This document shows positions 1 through 6,088 of a stretch of DNA of 7,661 nt, piece by piece. The notes under the pieces were generated by a model that was given only the letters and a program-made list of their open reading frames with translations, ran no database searches and was not told the DNA's origin. Numbering within the stretch: position 1 is the first letter of the stretch; each line of letters begins with the position of its first letter. Source of the DNA: Dehalococcoidia bacterium (GTDB taxonomy: Bacteria > Chloroflexota > Dehalococcoidia > Dehalococcoidales > Fen-1064); the NCBI GenBank assembly GCA_003153075.1, contig PMBW01000148.1:2255-9915 (forward strand), read 5' to 3'. The position numbers were made by a program, and so were the translations under genes.

Positions 1-189
1 GACCATGCCTATTATGTTATTTCCGGCAAGATCAAGGCCGTCGTCGGCGATGAAGAAAAGATTGTCGGCGCAGATTCACTGGTCTACTGTCCGTCCAATG
101 TCAAACACTCCATTCTTAACATCGGAAAACGGACTGCCAGGGTATTGCGGGTTACTGGCTCGGACGAAGGCAAGATCATGGGCGGATGG
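1..189 (+). repeat. Cupin internal repeat, copy 1
   Basis: This codes the second half of the first cupin domain, from DHAYYV to MGGW. It matches positions 466-654 at the protein level with a constant 465-base offset and no gap. Nineteen of 63 residues differ, so the duplication is old or the copies have diverged in function. Confidence 0.85.
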
Positions 190-675
190 GGCGATGAGAA
201 AAAACAACCGCCCGCCAAAAAAGGCGGATTTATCTTACCGATTCAGGAAATTGAACAAGCCTGGCGTGTCGAACATGCCGCCGAAGCCGAGGGCCATCAC
301 AACATGCACGGTTACAGCTTCCTCACCGTTCCCACCGAAGCCGAATTGCACGGCATGGTCGGGAAAGAACTTGCCACCAACCTGATGATCGGGCTGGATC
401 AATTCCCCGCCGGTGGCGGTATTATGGAGCACACCCATGTCACCAACGAGGAATTCCCCGTTTTTGACCATGCGTACTATGTGCTTTCCGGCAAAATTCA
501 GGGGACTGTTGGAGATACTGTCAAAGTTGTCGGCAAAGATTCGCTGATCTATTGCCCGTCCAATGTAAAACACGCCATTCTTAATGTCGGTGAGACCACC
601 GCCAAAGTGCTCAGGATCGCCGGCTGTGACCAGGGGAAGAAGATGGGCGGTTGGGATAAGAAAAAGTCAAAATAG
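1..675 (+). CDS. Bicupin (double cupin-domain protein), 5' end cut by window edge
   Basis: Frame 1 is open from the first base to the TAG at 673-675, so at least 224 residues are coded here and the true start is to the left. The TTG at 145 lies inside the first cupin repeat and has no ribosome site, so I do not use it. Two cupin halves are visible: window residues 1-63 and 156-218 align without gaps, 44 of 63 identical. The second domain is complete and has cupin motif 1 (His144-x-His146, then Glu150/Glu151) and motif 2 (Pro186-Ser-Asn then His191 and Asn195), the usual metal-binding set of two His, one Glu and one His. The first domain keeps its motif 2 (His36); its HxH lies outside the window. 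A lysine- and proline-rich linker (about residues 64-80) joins the domains. There is no signal peptide in view, and the protein is probably cytoplasmic. Cupins range from sugar isomerases to dioxygenases and sensors, so the substrate is unknown. The next gene starts 31 bases after the stop, suggesting co-transcription. Confidence 0.9.
   Translation, partial: DHAYYVISGKIKAVVGDEEKIVGADSLVYCPSNVKHSILNIGKRTARVLRVTGSDEGKIMGGWGDEKKQPPAKKGGFILPIQEIEQAWRVEHAAEAEGHHNMHGYSFLTVPTEAELHGMVGKELATNLMIGLDQFPAGGGIMEHTHVTNEEFPVFDHAYYVLSGKIQGTVGDTVKVVGKDSLIYCPSNVKHAILNVGETTAKVLRIAGCDQGKKMGGWDKKKSK
466..654 (+). repeat. Cupin internal repeat, copy 2
   Basis: This is the counterpart of positions 1-189 in the second cupin domain. 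The shared core includes DHAYYV, the SGKI turn, the YCPSNVKH metal-site strand and the terminal MGGW. The two domains share a recent common origin compared with most bicupins, whose halves are usually hard to align by eye. Confidence 0.85.
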
Positions 676-692
676 AATTCACGCTGCGGATG

Positions 693-698
693 AAGGAG
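693..698 (+). promoter_or_regulatory. Ribosome binding site for the SDR gene
   Basis: AAGGAG lies 7 bases before the ATG at 706, and an in-frame TGA stands at 691-693. Together these fix the start. The site lies in the 30-base gap after the cupin stop, so the gene can be translated from the same message. Confidence 0.85.
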
Positions 699-705
699 AT
701 ATAAC

Positions 706-1803
706 ATGGCAAAGAAAGCATTTATCACCGGCATTACCGGTCAGGACGGCTCTTATCTGGCCGATTTATTATTGGCTAAAGGATATGAAGTACACGGTCT
801 TATCCGAAAATCAAGCAGTCTGAATACCTCGCGGGTAGAGCATTTGTTGGTGGACGCATTTGTGCCGGAAAGGAAATTTTTCCTTTATTACGGCGATCTC
901 GCGGACTCGGCCCGGCTCTATAATCTGATCAATGAGATCAAGCCGGACGAGATCTATCACTTTGGCGGGCAAACCAGCGGTAAAGAAGGGTTTGAACTGC
1001 CGGAATACACGGGTAACATCAACGCCCTTGGCACAATCAGGTTGCTGGAGGCGATCAGAAGAACAGGGATCAAGACCAGATTTTGCCACGCCTCCAGCTT
1101 TGAAATGTTCGGCGCATCGCCCCCGCCTTATAACGAAAATACCCCCTTCCGCCCGAGAAGCCCGTCAGGAGCCGCTAAAGCTTACGCCTATGAGATGACC
1201 GTGACTTACCGGGAACAATACAAATTATTTGCTTGTAATAGCATCATGTTCGATCATGAGTCTCCCCGCCGTTTTGAAACCGCGCCCACCAGAAAAACGA
1301 CCCGCGCGATCGCGCATATTCTTGCCGGCAAACAAAAGAACCTTTATCTGGGGACGCTGACCCCGGTCAGAGACTGGGGATACGCTCCCGAATATGTGGA
1401 AGCGATGTGGCGGATGATGCAGCAGGAAAAAGCCGATGATTACGTGTTAGGCAGTGGGGAAGGCCATGCGGTCGGGGATTGGGTAAAAGTCGCGTTCGAC
1501 TATGTGAAAATGGATGTCGACAAATATCTCAAGAAAGATGACCGTCCGCACGCCGCCACAGGGGTCGCGTTTACTGCGGATGCGTCCAAGGCGAAAAAAG
1601 AGTTGGGCTGGCAGCCGAAAGTGAATTATAAAGAGCTTGTTAAAATTATGGTCGATGCGGATATGGAAGCTGTCGGGCTCAAACCGATAGGAGAAGGGAA
1701 AGCTATTCTCGCCAGGTACAATTTAAGTCTTAATGACCGGGCTTCGGGCAATCCCAACGGCGGTCTGGAAGAATGGCCTGGTTTAAGAAAATACTCCATG
1801 TAA
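706..1803 (+). CDS. GDP-mannose 4,6-dehydratase-like SDR with Ser for the catalytic Tyr
   Basis: This 365-residue extended short-chain dehydrogenase/reductase has the normal length for GDP-mannose 4,6-dehydratase (GMD). The N-terminal Rossmann motif is classical for GMD: ITG9ITG12QDG15SYLA, then RKSS and an NTSRVEH segment. In the middle, HASSFEMFG (128-136) matches the GMD strand carrying Thr/Ser131 and Glu133, and HESPRR, TRKTTRA and RDWGYAPEYVEAMW follow as in GMD. Two departures stand out. The YxxxK motif reads SGAAK, Ser154 to Lys158, so the general-base Tyr is missing. The usual AAxSHV stretch reads GGQTSGKE (87-94), replacing its His by Ser91. GMD converts GDP-mannose to GDP-4-keto-6-deoxymannose with NADP. 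Here the fold and nucleotide-sugar binding seem kept, but the chemistry is uncertain: an altered dehydratase/epimerase or a non-catalytic paralogue. The ATG has an AAGGAG site 7 bases upstream. The stop codon lies inside a perfect palindrome. Confidence 0.9.
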   Translation: MAKKAFITGITGQDGSYLADLLLAKGYEVHGLIRKSSSLNTSRVEHLLVDAFVPERKFFLYYGDLADSARLYNLINEIKPDEIYHFGGQTSGKEGFELPEYTGNINALGTIRLLEAIRRTGIKTRFCHASSFEMFGASPPPYNENTPFRPRSPSGAAKAYAYEMTVTYREQYKLFACNSIMFDHESPRRFETAPTRKTTRAIAHILAGKQKNLYLGTLTPVRDWGYAPEYVEAMWRMMQQEKADDYVLGSGEGHAVGDWVKVAFDYVKMDVDKYLKKDDRPHAATGVAFTADASKAKKELGWQPKVNYKELVKIMVDADMEAVGLKPIGEGKAILARYNLSLNDRASGNPNGGLEEWPGLRKYSM

Positions 1804-1823
1804 GGGGAATTCCCCTTACATGG
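1796..1823 (+). repeat. Perfect 28-base palindrome over the SDR stop codon
   Basis: The arms are 1796-1809 and 1810-1823, 14 bp with no mismatch and GAATTC at the centre. The TAA of the SDR gene (1801-1803) lies in the left arm. On the plus strand the hairpin is followed by an A-run (1824-1829), not a T-run, so it is not a standard intrinsic terminator in that direction. It may stabilise the 3' end of the upstream mRNA or attenuate read-through. Confidence 0.85.
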
Positions 1824-1829
1824 AAAAAA

Positions 1830-1851
1830 TCACGGAGGTGAAGCAGATAAG
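1830..1851 (+). promoter_or_regulatory. Leader box with unused SD-like GGAGGT, copy 1
   Basis: TCACGGAGGT is followed by GCAGATAAG. A similar string occurs at 3853-3874, and in both places it follows a hairpin upstream of a binding-protein gene. No ATG, GTG or TTG stands at proper spacing after the GGAGG (1834-1838). The real site for the downstream gene is a second GGAGG at 1890. Function unknown. Confidence 0.4.
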
Positions 1852-1889
1852 TTTAGATTCAGTTGGCTACACGCGGATAATATTAATTT

Positions 1890-1894
1890 GGAGG
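1890..1894 (+). promoter_or_regulatory. Ribosome binding site setting the TTG start at 1901
   Basis: GGAGG sits 6 bases before TTG 1901. A TAA at 1898-1900 is in frame directly before the TTG, so the gene cannot start further upstream. Confidence 0.85.
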
Positions 1895-1900
1895 AAGTAA

Positions 1901-3760
1901 TTGAGGTACAAGGTTTCACTCTTGTGTTTAATCCTGTTCATTGTGGTAACCCTGCTAATTACATCTTGCGGTAATACCGCAACTTCGACTTTTACCACCA
2001 CCCAATCTACCATACAATCAACTACAACCGCTACTACGGTTACTACGCCCAAAACAACAACATCAGTAACTACTGCAAAAACGGCAGGCAACTGGTGGGA
2101 CAGCTTGGGTAAACCGCAGTACGGCGGGACAGTTGTCCTTAGGATCAATAGGGACATTGCCAACTTGGATCCATACAATTCAGGGACGCTTTTGACTCTA
2201 CAAGCGGCATGGATGGAAAAACTGACGGGAGACGATTGGACTCTAGACCCGGCCATCTTCAACTTCCAACTGGGTTTTCATCCCACCCAGTATACCAAGG
2301 GAGTTCTGGCAGAAAGCTGGGAATTCCCTGACCCGAGCACCTATCTTGTCCACCTCCGCAAGGGAATACGCTGGCAGGATATCTCACCGGCAAACGGGCG
2401 GGAGTTTGTCGCCTCTGACGTAGCCTTCCACTATAACCGGCTTTACGGCCTTGGCGGCGGTTTTACGCAGCCGAGTCCGTTCCAGGCTTCAGTAGTCAAT
2501 TTTAAGGACTTACAGTCGGTAGACGTAATTGATAAATATACCGTTTCTTTCAAGTGGAAGACACCCAACCCTGAGTTCATTGTCGAAACCGTACAGGCGG
2601 TGAGCACCGTTTCATGTATTGAAAACCCCGAGACGGTACAGAAATATGGGAACCTTAACGATTGGCATAATGCCATCGGTACAGGACCGTATATTTTAAC
2701 AGATTTTGTCTCCGGCTCTTCGGCAACACTGACCAAGAACCCCAATTATTGGGGATATGATGAACGCTACCCCAAGAACAAATTACCTTATATAGACACA
2801 ATATCGTATCTGACTATTCCTGACGATGCTACGGCTTTGGCCGCGTTACGTACTGCTAAATTGGATTTCATGGATCAAATTTCACCGGATCAGGTCACAT
2901 CGTTGAAACGAACGAACCCCAATTTGTTACTGACAGCGGCCCCGTCGGCTGCTCCTCCTACCATTGACCCCAGAAACGATGTAAAGCCTTTCAATGATGT
3001 GAAAGTAAGGCAGGCGATGCAGATGGCTATCAACCTGCCGGATATCGCCAAGAACTATTACAGCGGCACTGCCTCTCCGGCCCCTTCGTCACTGACCTCC
3101 AATTTCATGTCGGGATGGGGATGGCACTACGATCAATGGCCGCAAGAATTGAAGGATCAGTATGCCTTCAACCCGACGGCAGCAAAGAAATTATTATCTG
3201 ATGCGGGCTATCCCAATGGTTTTAAGACCGATATCGTAGCCGATGCGTCCGGAGACATGGGTTTGCTGCAAATCGTCAAATCGTACTTCATGGATGTTGG
3301 GATTGACATGGAGATCCGCCCGATGGATGCCGCTTCCTGGTCTGCTTTCGTGCAAACCGGGCACAAGCATGACGCGCTGGCTCAGCGCGGCACGGGTGGT
3401 CAACTCGGTCAGACCTATGAACCTCTCCGTCAATTTAACCGTATACAGACAGGCTACTCAACTAACTGGAATATGGTTGCCGACCCGGTTTTTGATGCTT
3501 TCTATACTAAGGCGCTGGCTGCTACCAGTATAGAAGGTGTACAACAGGTACTGAGGGATGCGAACGAGTATGTCGCACGCCAGCATTTCTCTATATCTTT
3601 ACTTCAACCGAGCACCTTCTCACTCGTTCAACCGTGGCTTAAAGGTTACAATGGTCAAAATGGCTCAGTATCAGGCGCAGGCGGGAGCCCCAGCAGCGTA
3701 GGCTTCTATGTGTCGCGGTTCTGGATCGATAATGACCTCAAAAAGAAATTAGCGCATTAG
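1901..3760 (+). CDS. Family 5 ABC transporter substrate-binding lipoprotein (first of a tandem pair)
   Basis: This is a 619-residue exported solute-binding protein of the SBP_bac_5 (peptide, nickel and related ligands) family. The N-terminus has Arg and Lys, a hydrophobic core (about 6-20) and a lipobox ending ITSC23, so it should be cut and lipid-anchored at Cys23. A Thr-rich linker of about 40 residues (24-63) precedes the binding domain, which opens at GKPQYGG (70-76). The family signature lies at about 137-174 (LAESWEF, LRKGIRWQD, then SDV), and IGTGPYIL follows near 260. The TTG start is fixed by GGAGG at 1890 and an in-frame stop at 1898. It is closely related to the next gene: 39 of 56 residues are identical across the signature region. 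No permease or ATPase lies nearby, so it either uses a transporter coded elsewhere or has a sensing role. Ligand unknown: family 5 also binds opines, oligosaccharides and heme. Hairpins flank the gene on both sides. Confidence 0.93.
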   Translation: MRYKVSLLCLILFIVVTLLITSCGNTATSTFTTTQSTIQSTTTATTVTTPKTTTSVTTAKTAGNWWDSLGKPQYGGTVVLRINRDIANLDPYNSGTLLTLQAAWMEKLTGDDWTLDPAIFNFQLGFHPTQYTKGVLAESWEFPDPSTYLVHLRKGIRWQDISPANGREFVASDVAFHYNRLYGLGGGFTQPSPFQASVVNFKDLQSVDVIDKYTVSFKWKTPNPEFIVETVQAVSTVSCIENPETVQKYGNLNDWHNAIGTGPYILTDFVSGSSATLTKNPNYWGYDERYPKNKLPYIDTISYLTIPDDATALAALRTAKLDFMDQISPDQVTSLKRTNPNLLLTAAPSAAPPTIDPRNDVKPFNDVKVRQAMQMAINLPDIAKNYYSGTASPAPSSLTSNFMSGWGWHYDQWPQELKDQYAFNPTAAKKLLSDAGYPNGFKTDIVADASGDMGLLQIVKSYFMDVGIDMEIRPMDAASWSAFVQTGHKHDALAQRGTGGQLGQTYEPLRQFNRIQTGYSTNWNMVADPVFDAFYTKALAATSIEGVQQVLRDANEYVARQHFSISLLQPSTFSLVQPWLKGYNGQNGSVSGAGGSPSSVGFYVSRFWIDNDLKKKLAH

Positions 3761-3807
3761 CCTGTTAAAAATTAATCCATATTCCCCGGATGATTTAGGG
3801 AAAAACA

Positions 3808-3853
3808 AAGACTTTAAACTCAGAGTGAATTTTCACTCTGAGTTTAAAGTCTT
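3808..3853. repeat. Perfect 22-bp inverted repeat after the first binding-protein gene
   Basis: The arms 3808-3829 and 3832-3853 pair without mismatch around TT (about a 4-base loop in RNA). On the plus strand the hairpin is followed by CAGGGAGG, with no T-tract. Read on the minus strand it is followed by a T-rich tract (complement of 3800-3807), so it would look more like a terminator for transcription coming from the right. It starts 47 bases after the stop at 3758-3760. Confidence 0.85.
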
Positions 3854-3874
3854 CAGGGAGGTAGCGCAATAAAG
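3853..3874 (+). promoter_or_regulatory. Leader box with unused SD-like GGAGGT, copy 2
   Basis: TCAGGGAGGT followed by GCAATAAAG matches the box at 1830-1851 in 15 of 22 positions without gaps. No usable start codon follows the GGAGG (3857-3861); the true start is almost 190 bases away. It begins at the last base of the hairpin. It may be a duplicated leader element or the relic of a lost gene start. Confidence 0.4.
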
Positions 3875-4049
3875 TAAAAAGACATCAACATATACCGCGA
3901 AATACAAGTATCTGTGATTCCGATTATTTGTGGTTGTATTCTTTAACTTTTACCAGATCTTTCTACCAGTTTCGACCGCAAAATGGTCTTTTTCATAAGC
4001 CGCATGCAATGCTGGCTGTTAAACTAATAGTGTTTATGGAAAGAAAATC

Positions 4050-4054
4050 GGAGG
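4050..4054 (+). promoter_or_regulatory. Ribosome binding site setting the GTG start at 4061
   Basis: GGAGG lies 6 bases before GTG 4061, the same spacing as in the first binding-protein gene. A TAG at 4055-4057 is in frame and rules out a longer N-terminus. Confidence 0.85.
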
Positions 4055-4060
4055 TAGGAA

Positions 4061-5920
4061 GTGAAAAGCAAGGTTATCTGTTCAGTCTTGAGCTTACTGA
4101 TTACGGGAGCTCTGTTATTGGCATCCTGTACAACATCCTCTACAACTACAACCACGATCCGGACTACGACGACGAGTACTGCTGTCACAACTGCTATTAC
4201 CACAGCAAAAACCACCACCACTTTAACGACAAAACCGGCTACTACCGTTGCGGGGAACTTTTGGGACAGCCTTGGTAAACCGCAGTACGGCGGGGAAATG
4301 GTTTTTCAAATGCCGAGGGACATTTCATCTTTTGACAACTATTTCAATACGGGCACCTCTATCTCATGCTGCTGGCTGGAATTATTAACCGCCAACAGCT
4401 GGAAAGTAGATCCGGCTGAGTACGCCTATACGACGAGTTTCCGCCCCGCGCAATATGTGGCGCCAAACCTGGCCGAAAGTTGGGAGTTCCCGGACGCGAG
4501 CACATATGTTGTCCATCTTCGCAAGGGCGTCCGTTGGCAGGATATCCCGCCGGTGAGCGGACGTGAATTTACCGCCGACGACGTAGTGTACACCTACGGA
4601 AGGTTGTTCGGCATCGGCGCGGGCTTTACCAAGGGCAGTCCTGCTTTATCATCACTCACTGTTTTCCAGAGTCTGGCTTCTGTCACCGCCACTGATAAAT
4701 ATACCGTCGTTTTTAAATGGAAGACTCCCAGTATTGAAGTAATGATGGAAAACCTGCAATCGCCGACCAACGCGAATAATATCATCGCGCATGAAGCCGT
4801 CGAAAAATGGGGAGACCTAAACGATTGGCACCGCGCCATCGGCACCGGCCCCTTTATTTTAAAAGACTTCGTTTCCGGCAGTTCGGCGACGCTGGTCAAA
4901 AACACAAATTATTGGGCATATGATGAACGTTATCCGCAGAATAAAATTCCTTATATCGACACGCTTAAAATTCTCATTATTCCTGACCCGGCGACTGCAC
5001 TGGCAGCGATGCGGACCGGCAAGATCGATGCCCTGGACAGCATTTCCATCGCCAATGCCAATTCGATGAAGAAAACCAATCCCGAAATCATTCAGATTAC
5101 CGTTCCCAAGACGGTCGGCATTACCGTCGACGTCAGAAATGACAAAGCGCCTTTCAGTGACATGAGGGTTCGCCAGGCGCTGCAACAGTCAATAGACCTG
5201 CCGACCATTGCCAGCACTTATTACCAGGGCACCGCTGATCCGTATCCGGTCTCTTTAACTTCCAAGTATTTGACGGGATACGGTTTCCCCTATACGGATT
5301 GGCCGCAAGATTTGAAAGATCAGTACGCCTATAACACAACCGCCGCCAAGAAACTCCTGGCTGATGCCGGTTTCCCCACCGGTTTCAAAGCTAACATAGT
5401 GGCGGATGCTACTGCTGATCTGGATTTATTGCAGATCGTTAAAGCGTATTTTGCCGCAATCGGTGTAGACATGACCGTCCAGACTATGGACCATACTACC
5501 TGGCTCAGTTTTGTTCAAAGCGGCCACAAACAGGACCAGATGGCGCTGAGTTCAACAGGTAAACTGGGTTACGGTCAGGAACCGAGCAGACAAATCAGCT
5601 ATTTCCATACCGGTGATTCTAGCAACTATGAAATGGTCAGCGACCCTGTTTTTGATGCCTTTTTGGTCAAGATGTCAAATGCTGCCAACCTCGATGAAGT
5701 AAAACAGGTATTAAAAGACGCTAATGAATATGAAGCCCGGCACCATTTTTCAATTGCGCTGGTGCAGCCGGGCCTCTTCGCACTAATTCAGCCATGGCTG
5801 AAGGGATATGCCGGGCAGTTGGGCTCCATTTCCGGTGGATCAGGCGGCCCCACTTACCAGGGCTTCTACAGCGCCCGTTTCTGGATAGACCAGAAACTCA
5901 AGACCAGTATGGGACACTAG
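4061..5920 (+). CDS. Family 5 ABC transporter substrate-binding lipoprotein (second of a tandem pair)
   Basis: This protein also has 619 residues and is a paralogue of the gene before it. The signal peptide has Lys2/Lys4, a hydrophobic stretch (about 6-21) and the lipobox LASC23. The linker 24-64 is almost all Thr with some Ser, Ala and Lys. The binding domain begins with GKPQYGG (72-78) and carries the family 5 signature LAESWEF, LRKGVRWQD, then ADDV. IGTGPFIL, WPQDLKDQYAY and the final RFWID are shared with the first copy. A 21-base stretch at the domain entry (4274-4294) is identical in DNA to 2108-2128, and local alignment is simple throughout, so the pair arose by tandem duplication. Differences are concentrated after the domain entry (about 80-130) and in the region after the family signature, which could change ligand choice. 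It should sit on the outer face of the membrane. Starting with GTG, it has its own ribosome site and possibly its own promoter. Ligand and partner transporter are unknown. Confidence 0.93.
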   Translation: MKSKVICSVLSLLITGALLLASCTTSSTTTTTIRTTTTSTAVTTAITTAKTTTTLTTKPATTVAGNFWDSLGKPQYGGEMVFQMPRDISSFDNYFNTGTSISCCWLELLTANSWKVDPAEYAYTTSFRPAQYVAPNLAESWEFPDASTYVVHLRKGVRWQDIPPVSGREFTADDVVYTYGRLFGIGAGFTKGSPALSSLTVFQSLASVTATDKYTVVFKWKTPSIEVMMENLQSPTNANNIIAHEAVEKWGDLNDWHRAIGTGPFILKDFVSGSSATLVKNTNYWAYDERYPQNKIPYIDTLKILIIPDPATALAAMRTGKIDALDSISIANANSMKKTNPEIIQITVPKTVGITVDVRNDKAPFSDMRVRQALQQSIDLPTIASTYYQGTADPYPVSLTSKYLTGYGFPYTDWPQDLKDQYAYNTTAAKKLLADAGFPTGFKANIVADATADLDLLQIVKAYFAAIGVDMTVQTMDHTTWLSFVQSGHKQDQMALSSTGKLGYGQEPSRQISYFHTGDSSNYEMVSDPVFDAFLVKMSNAANLDEVKQVLKDANEYEARHHFSIALVQPGLFALIQPWLKGYAGQLGSISGGSGGPTYQGFYSARFWIDQKLKTSMGH

Positions 5921-5945
5921 GGTATCAACCGGGGTTAAGATTTTC

Positions 5946-5984
5946 TGTTTGAGTTAGAGGGGTGGTGCCCCTCTAACTCAAACA
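5946..5984. repeat. Perfect 17-bp inverted repeat after the second binding-protein gene
   Basis: The arms 5946-5962 and 5968-5984 pair perfectly around a TGGTG loop, 25 bases after the stop codon. What follows on the plus strand (TCTTTACTTTCCC) is pyrimidine-rich but not a clean T-run. It could be a weak terminator or a 3'-end stabiliser. Its sequence is unrelated to the other hairpins. Confidence 0.85.
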
Positions 5985-6074
5985 TCTTTACTTTCCCTCG
6001 CCCCCTTATGGGAGGATTAAGGTGAGGAGTATTTCGGATTTCGTATTTGGTTTTTAGATATTAGTATTTAATCT

Positions 6075-6084
6075 AGGAAGGTGA
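6075..6084 (+). promoter_or_regulatory. Ribosome binding site setting the TTG start at 6089
   Basis: AGGAAGGTGA lies just before TTG 6089 (5 bases after AGGTG). A TAG at 6074-6076 is in frame. The next ATG (6104) is about 20 bases from the site, which makes it a worse start. Confidence 0.8.
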
Positions 6085-6088
6085 TCAA

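Larger units (their letters stand above)
3761..4060. other. 300-base intergenic region between the two binding-protein genes
   Basis: It holds a 22-bp perfect hairpin (3808-3853), a leader box (3853-3874) and the ribosome site of the second gene (4050-4054). The rest (about 3875-4040) is A/T-rich and shows no convincing ORF, RNA gene or promoter with both -35 and -10 elements. Its length would allow an independent promoter for the second gene. Confidence 0.6.

Noticed and set aside
145..675. A shorter cupin gene starting at TTG 145
   Set aside because: The frame is open to base 1 and the region 1-189 codes a clear copy of the second cupin half; no ribosome site precedes 145.
1838..1900. A 20-codon GTG mini-ORF ending directly before the first binding-protein start
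   Set aside because: Its GTG overlaps the GGAGG itself, so it has no ribosome site of its own, and there is no sign of conserved coding.
1867..2262. Minus-strand ORF opposite the first lipoprotein start
   Set aside because: Its Val-rich middle is the antisense of Thr codons in the linker, and the plus-strand gene is well supported.
3808..3853. Hairpin as a transposon end or CRISPR-like repeat
   Set aside because: It occurs once, with no target-site duplication, transposase or repeated spacer arrangement; the other palindromes have different sequences.
3875..4040. Possible promoter with TTGTGG and a downstream TACCAG or TAAACT box
   Set aside because: Each hexamer matches the sigma-70 consensus poorly or at wrong spacing, so it is no better than chance in A/T-rich DNA.
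4024..4221. Minus-strand Val-rich small membrane-like ORF
   Set aside because: The apparent hydrophobic stretch is the complement of ACN Thr codons in the linker; no ribosome site.
3928..4278. Plus-strand ORF with a Tyr/Asn/His-rich tail across the second lipoprotein start
   Set aside because: The tail is the Thr-rich linker read in another frame, and it lacks a good ribosome site.
2108..4294. 21-base direct repeat as a recombination or attachment site
   Set aside because: Both copies code the same conserved GKPQYGG entry of the paralogous binding domains at equivalent positions, so common descent explains them.
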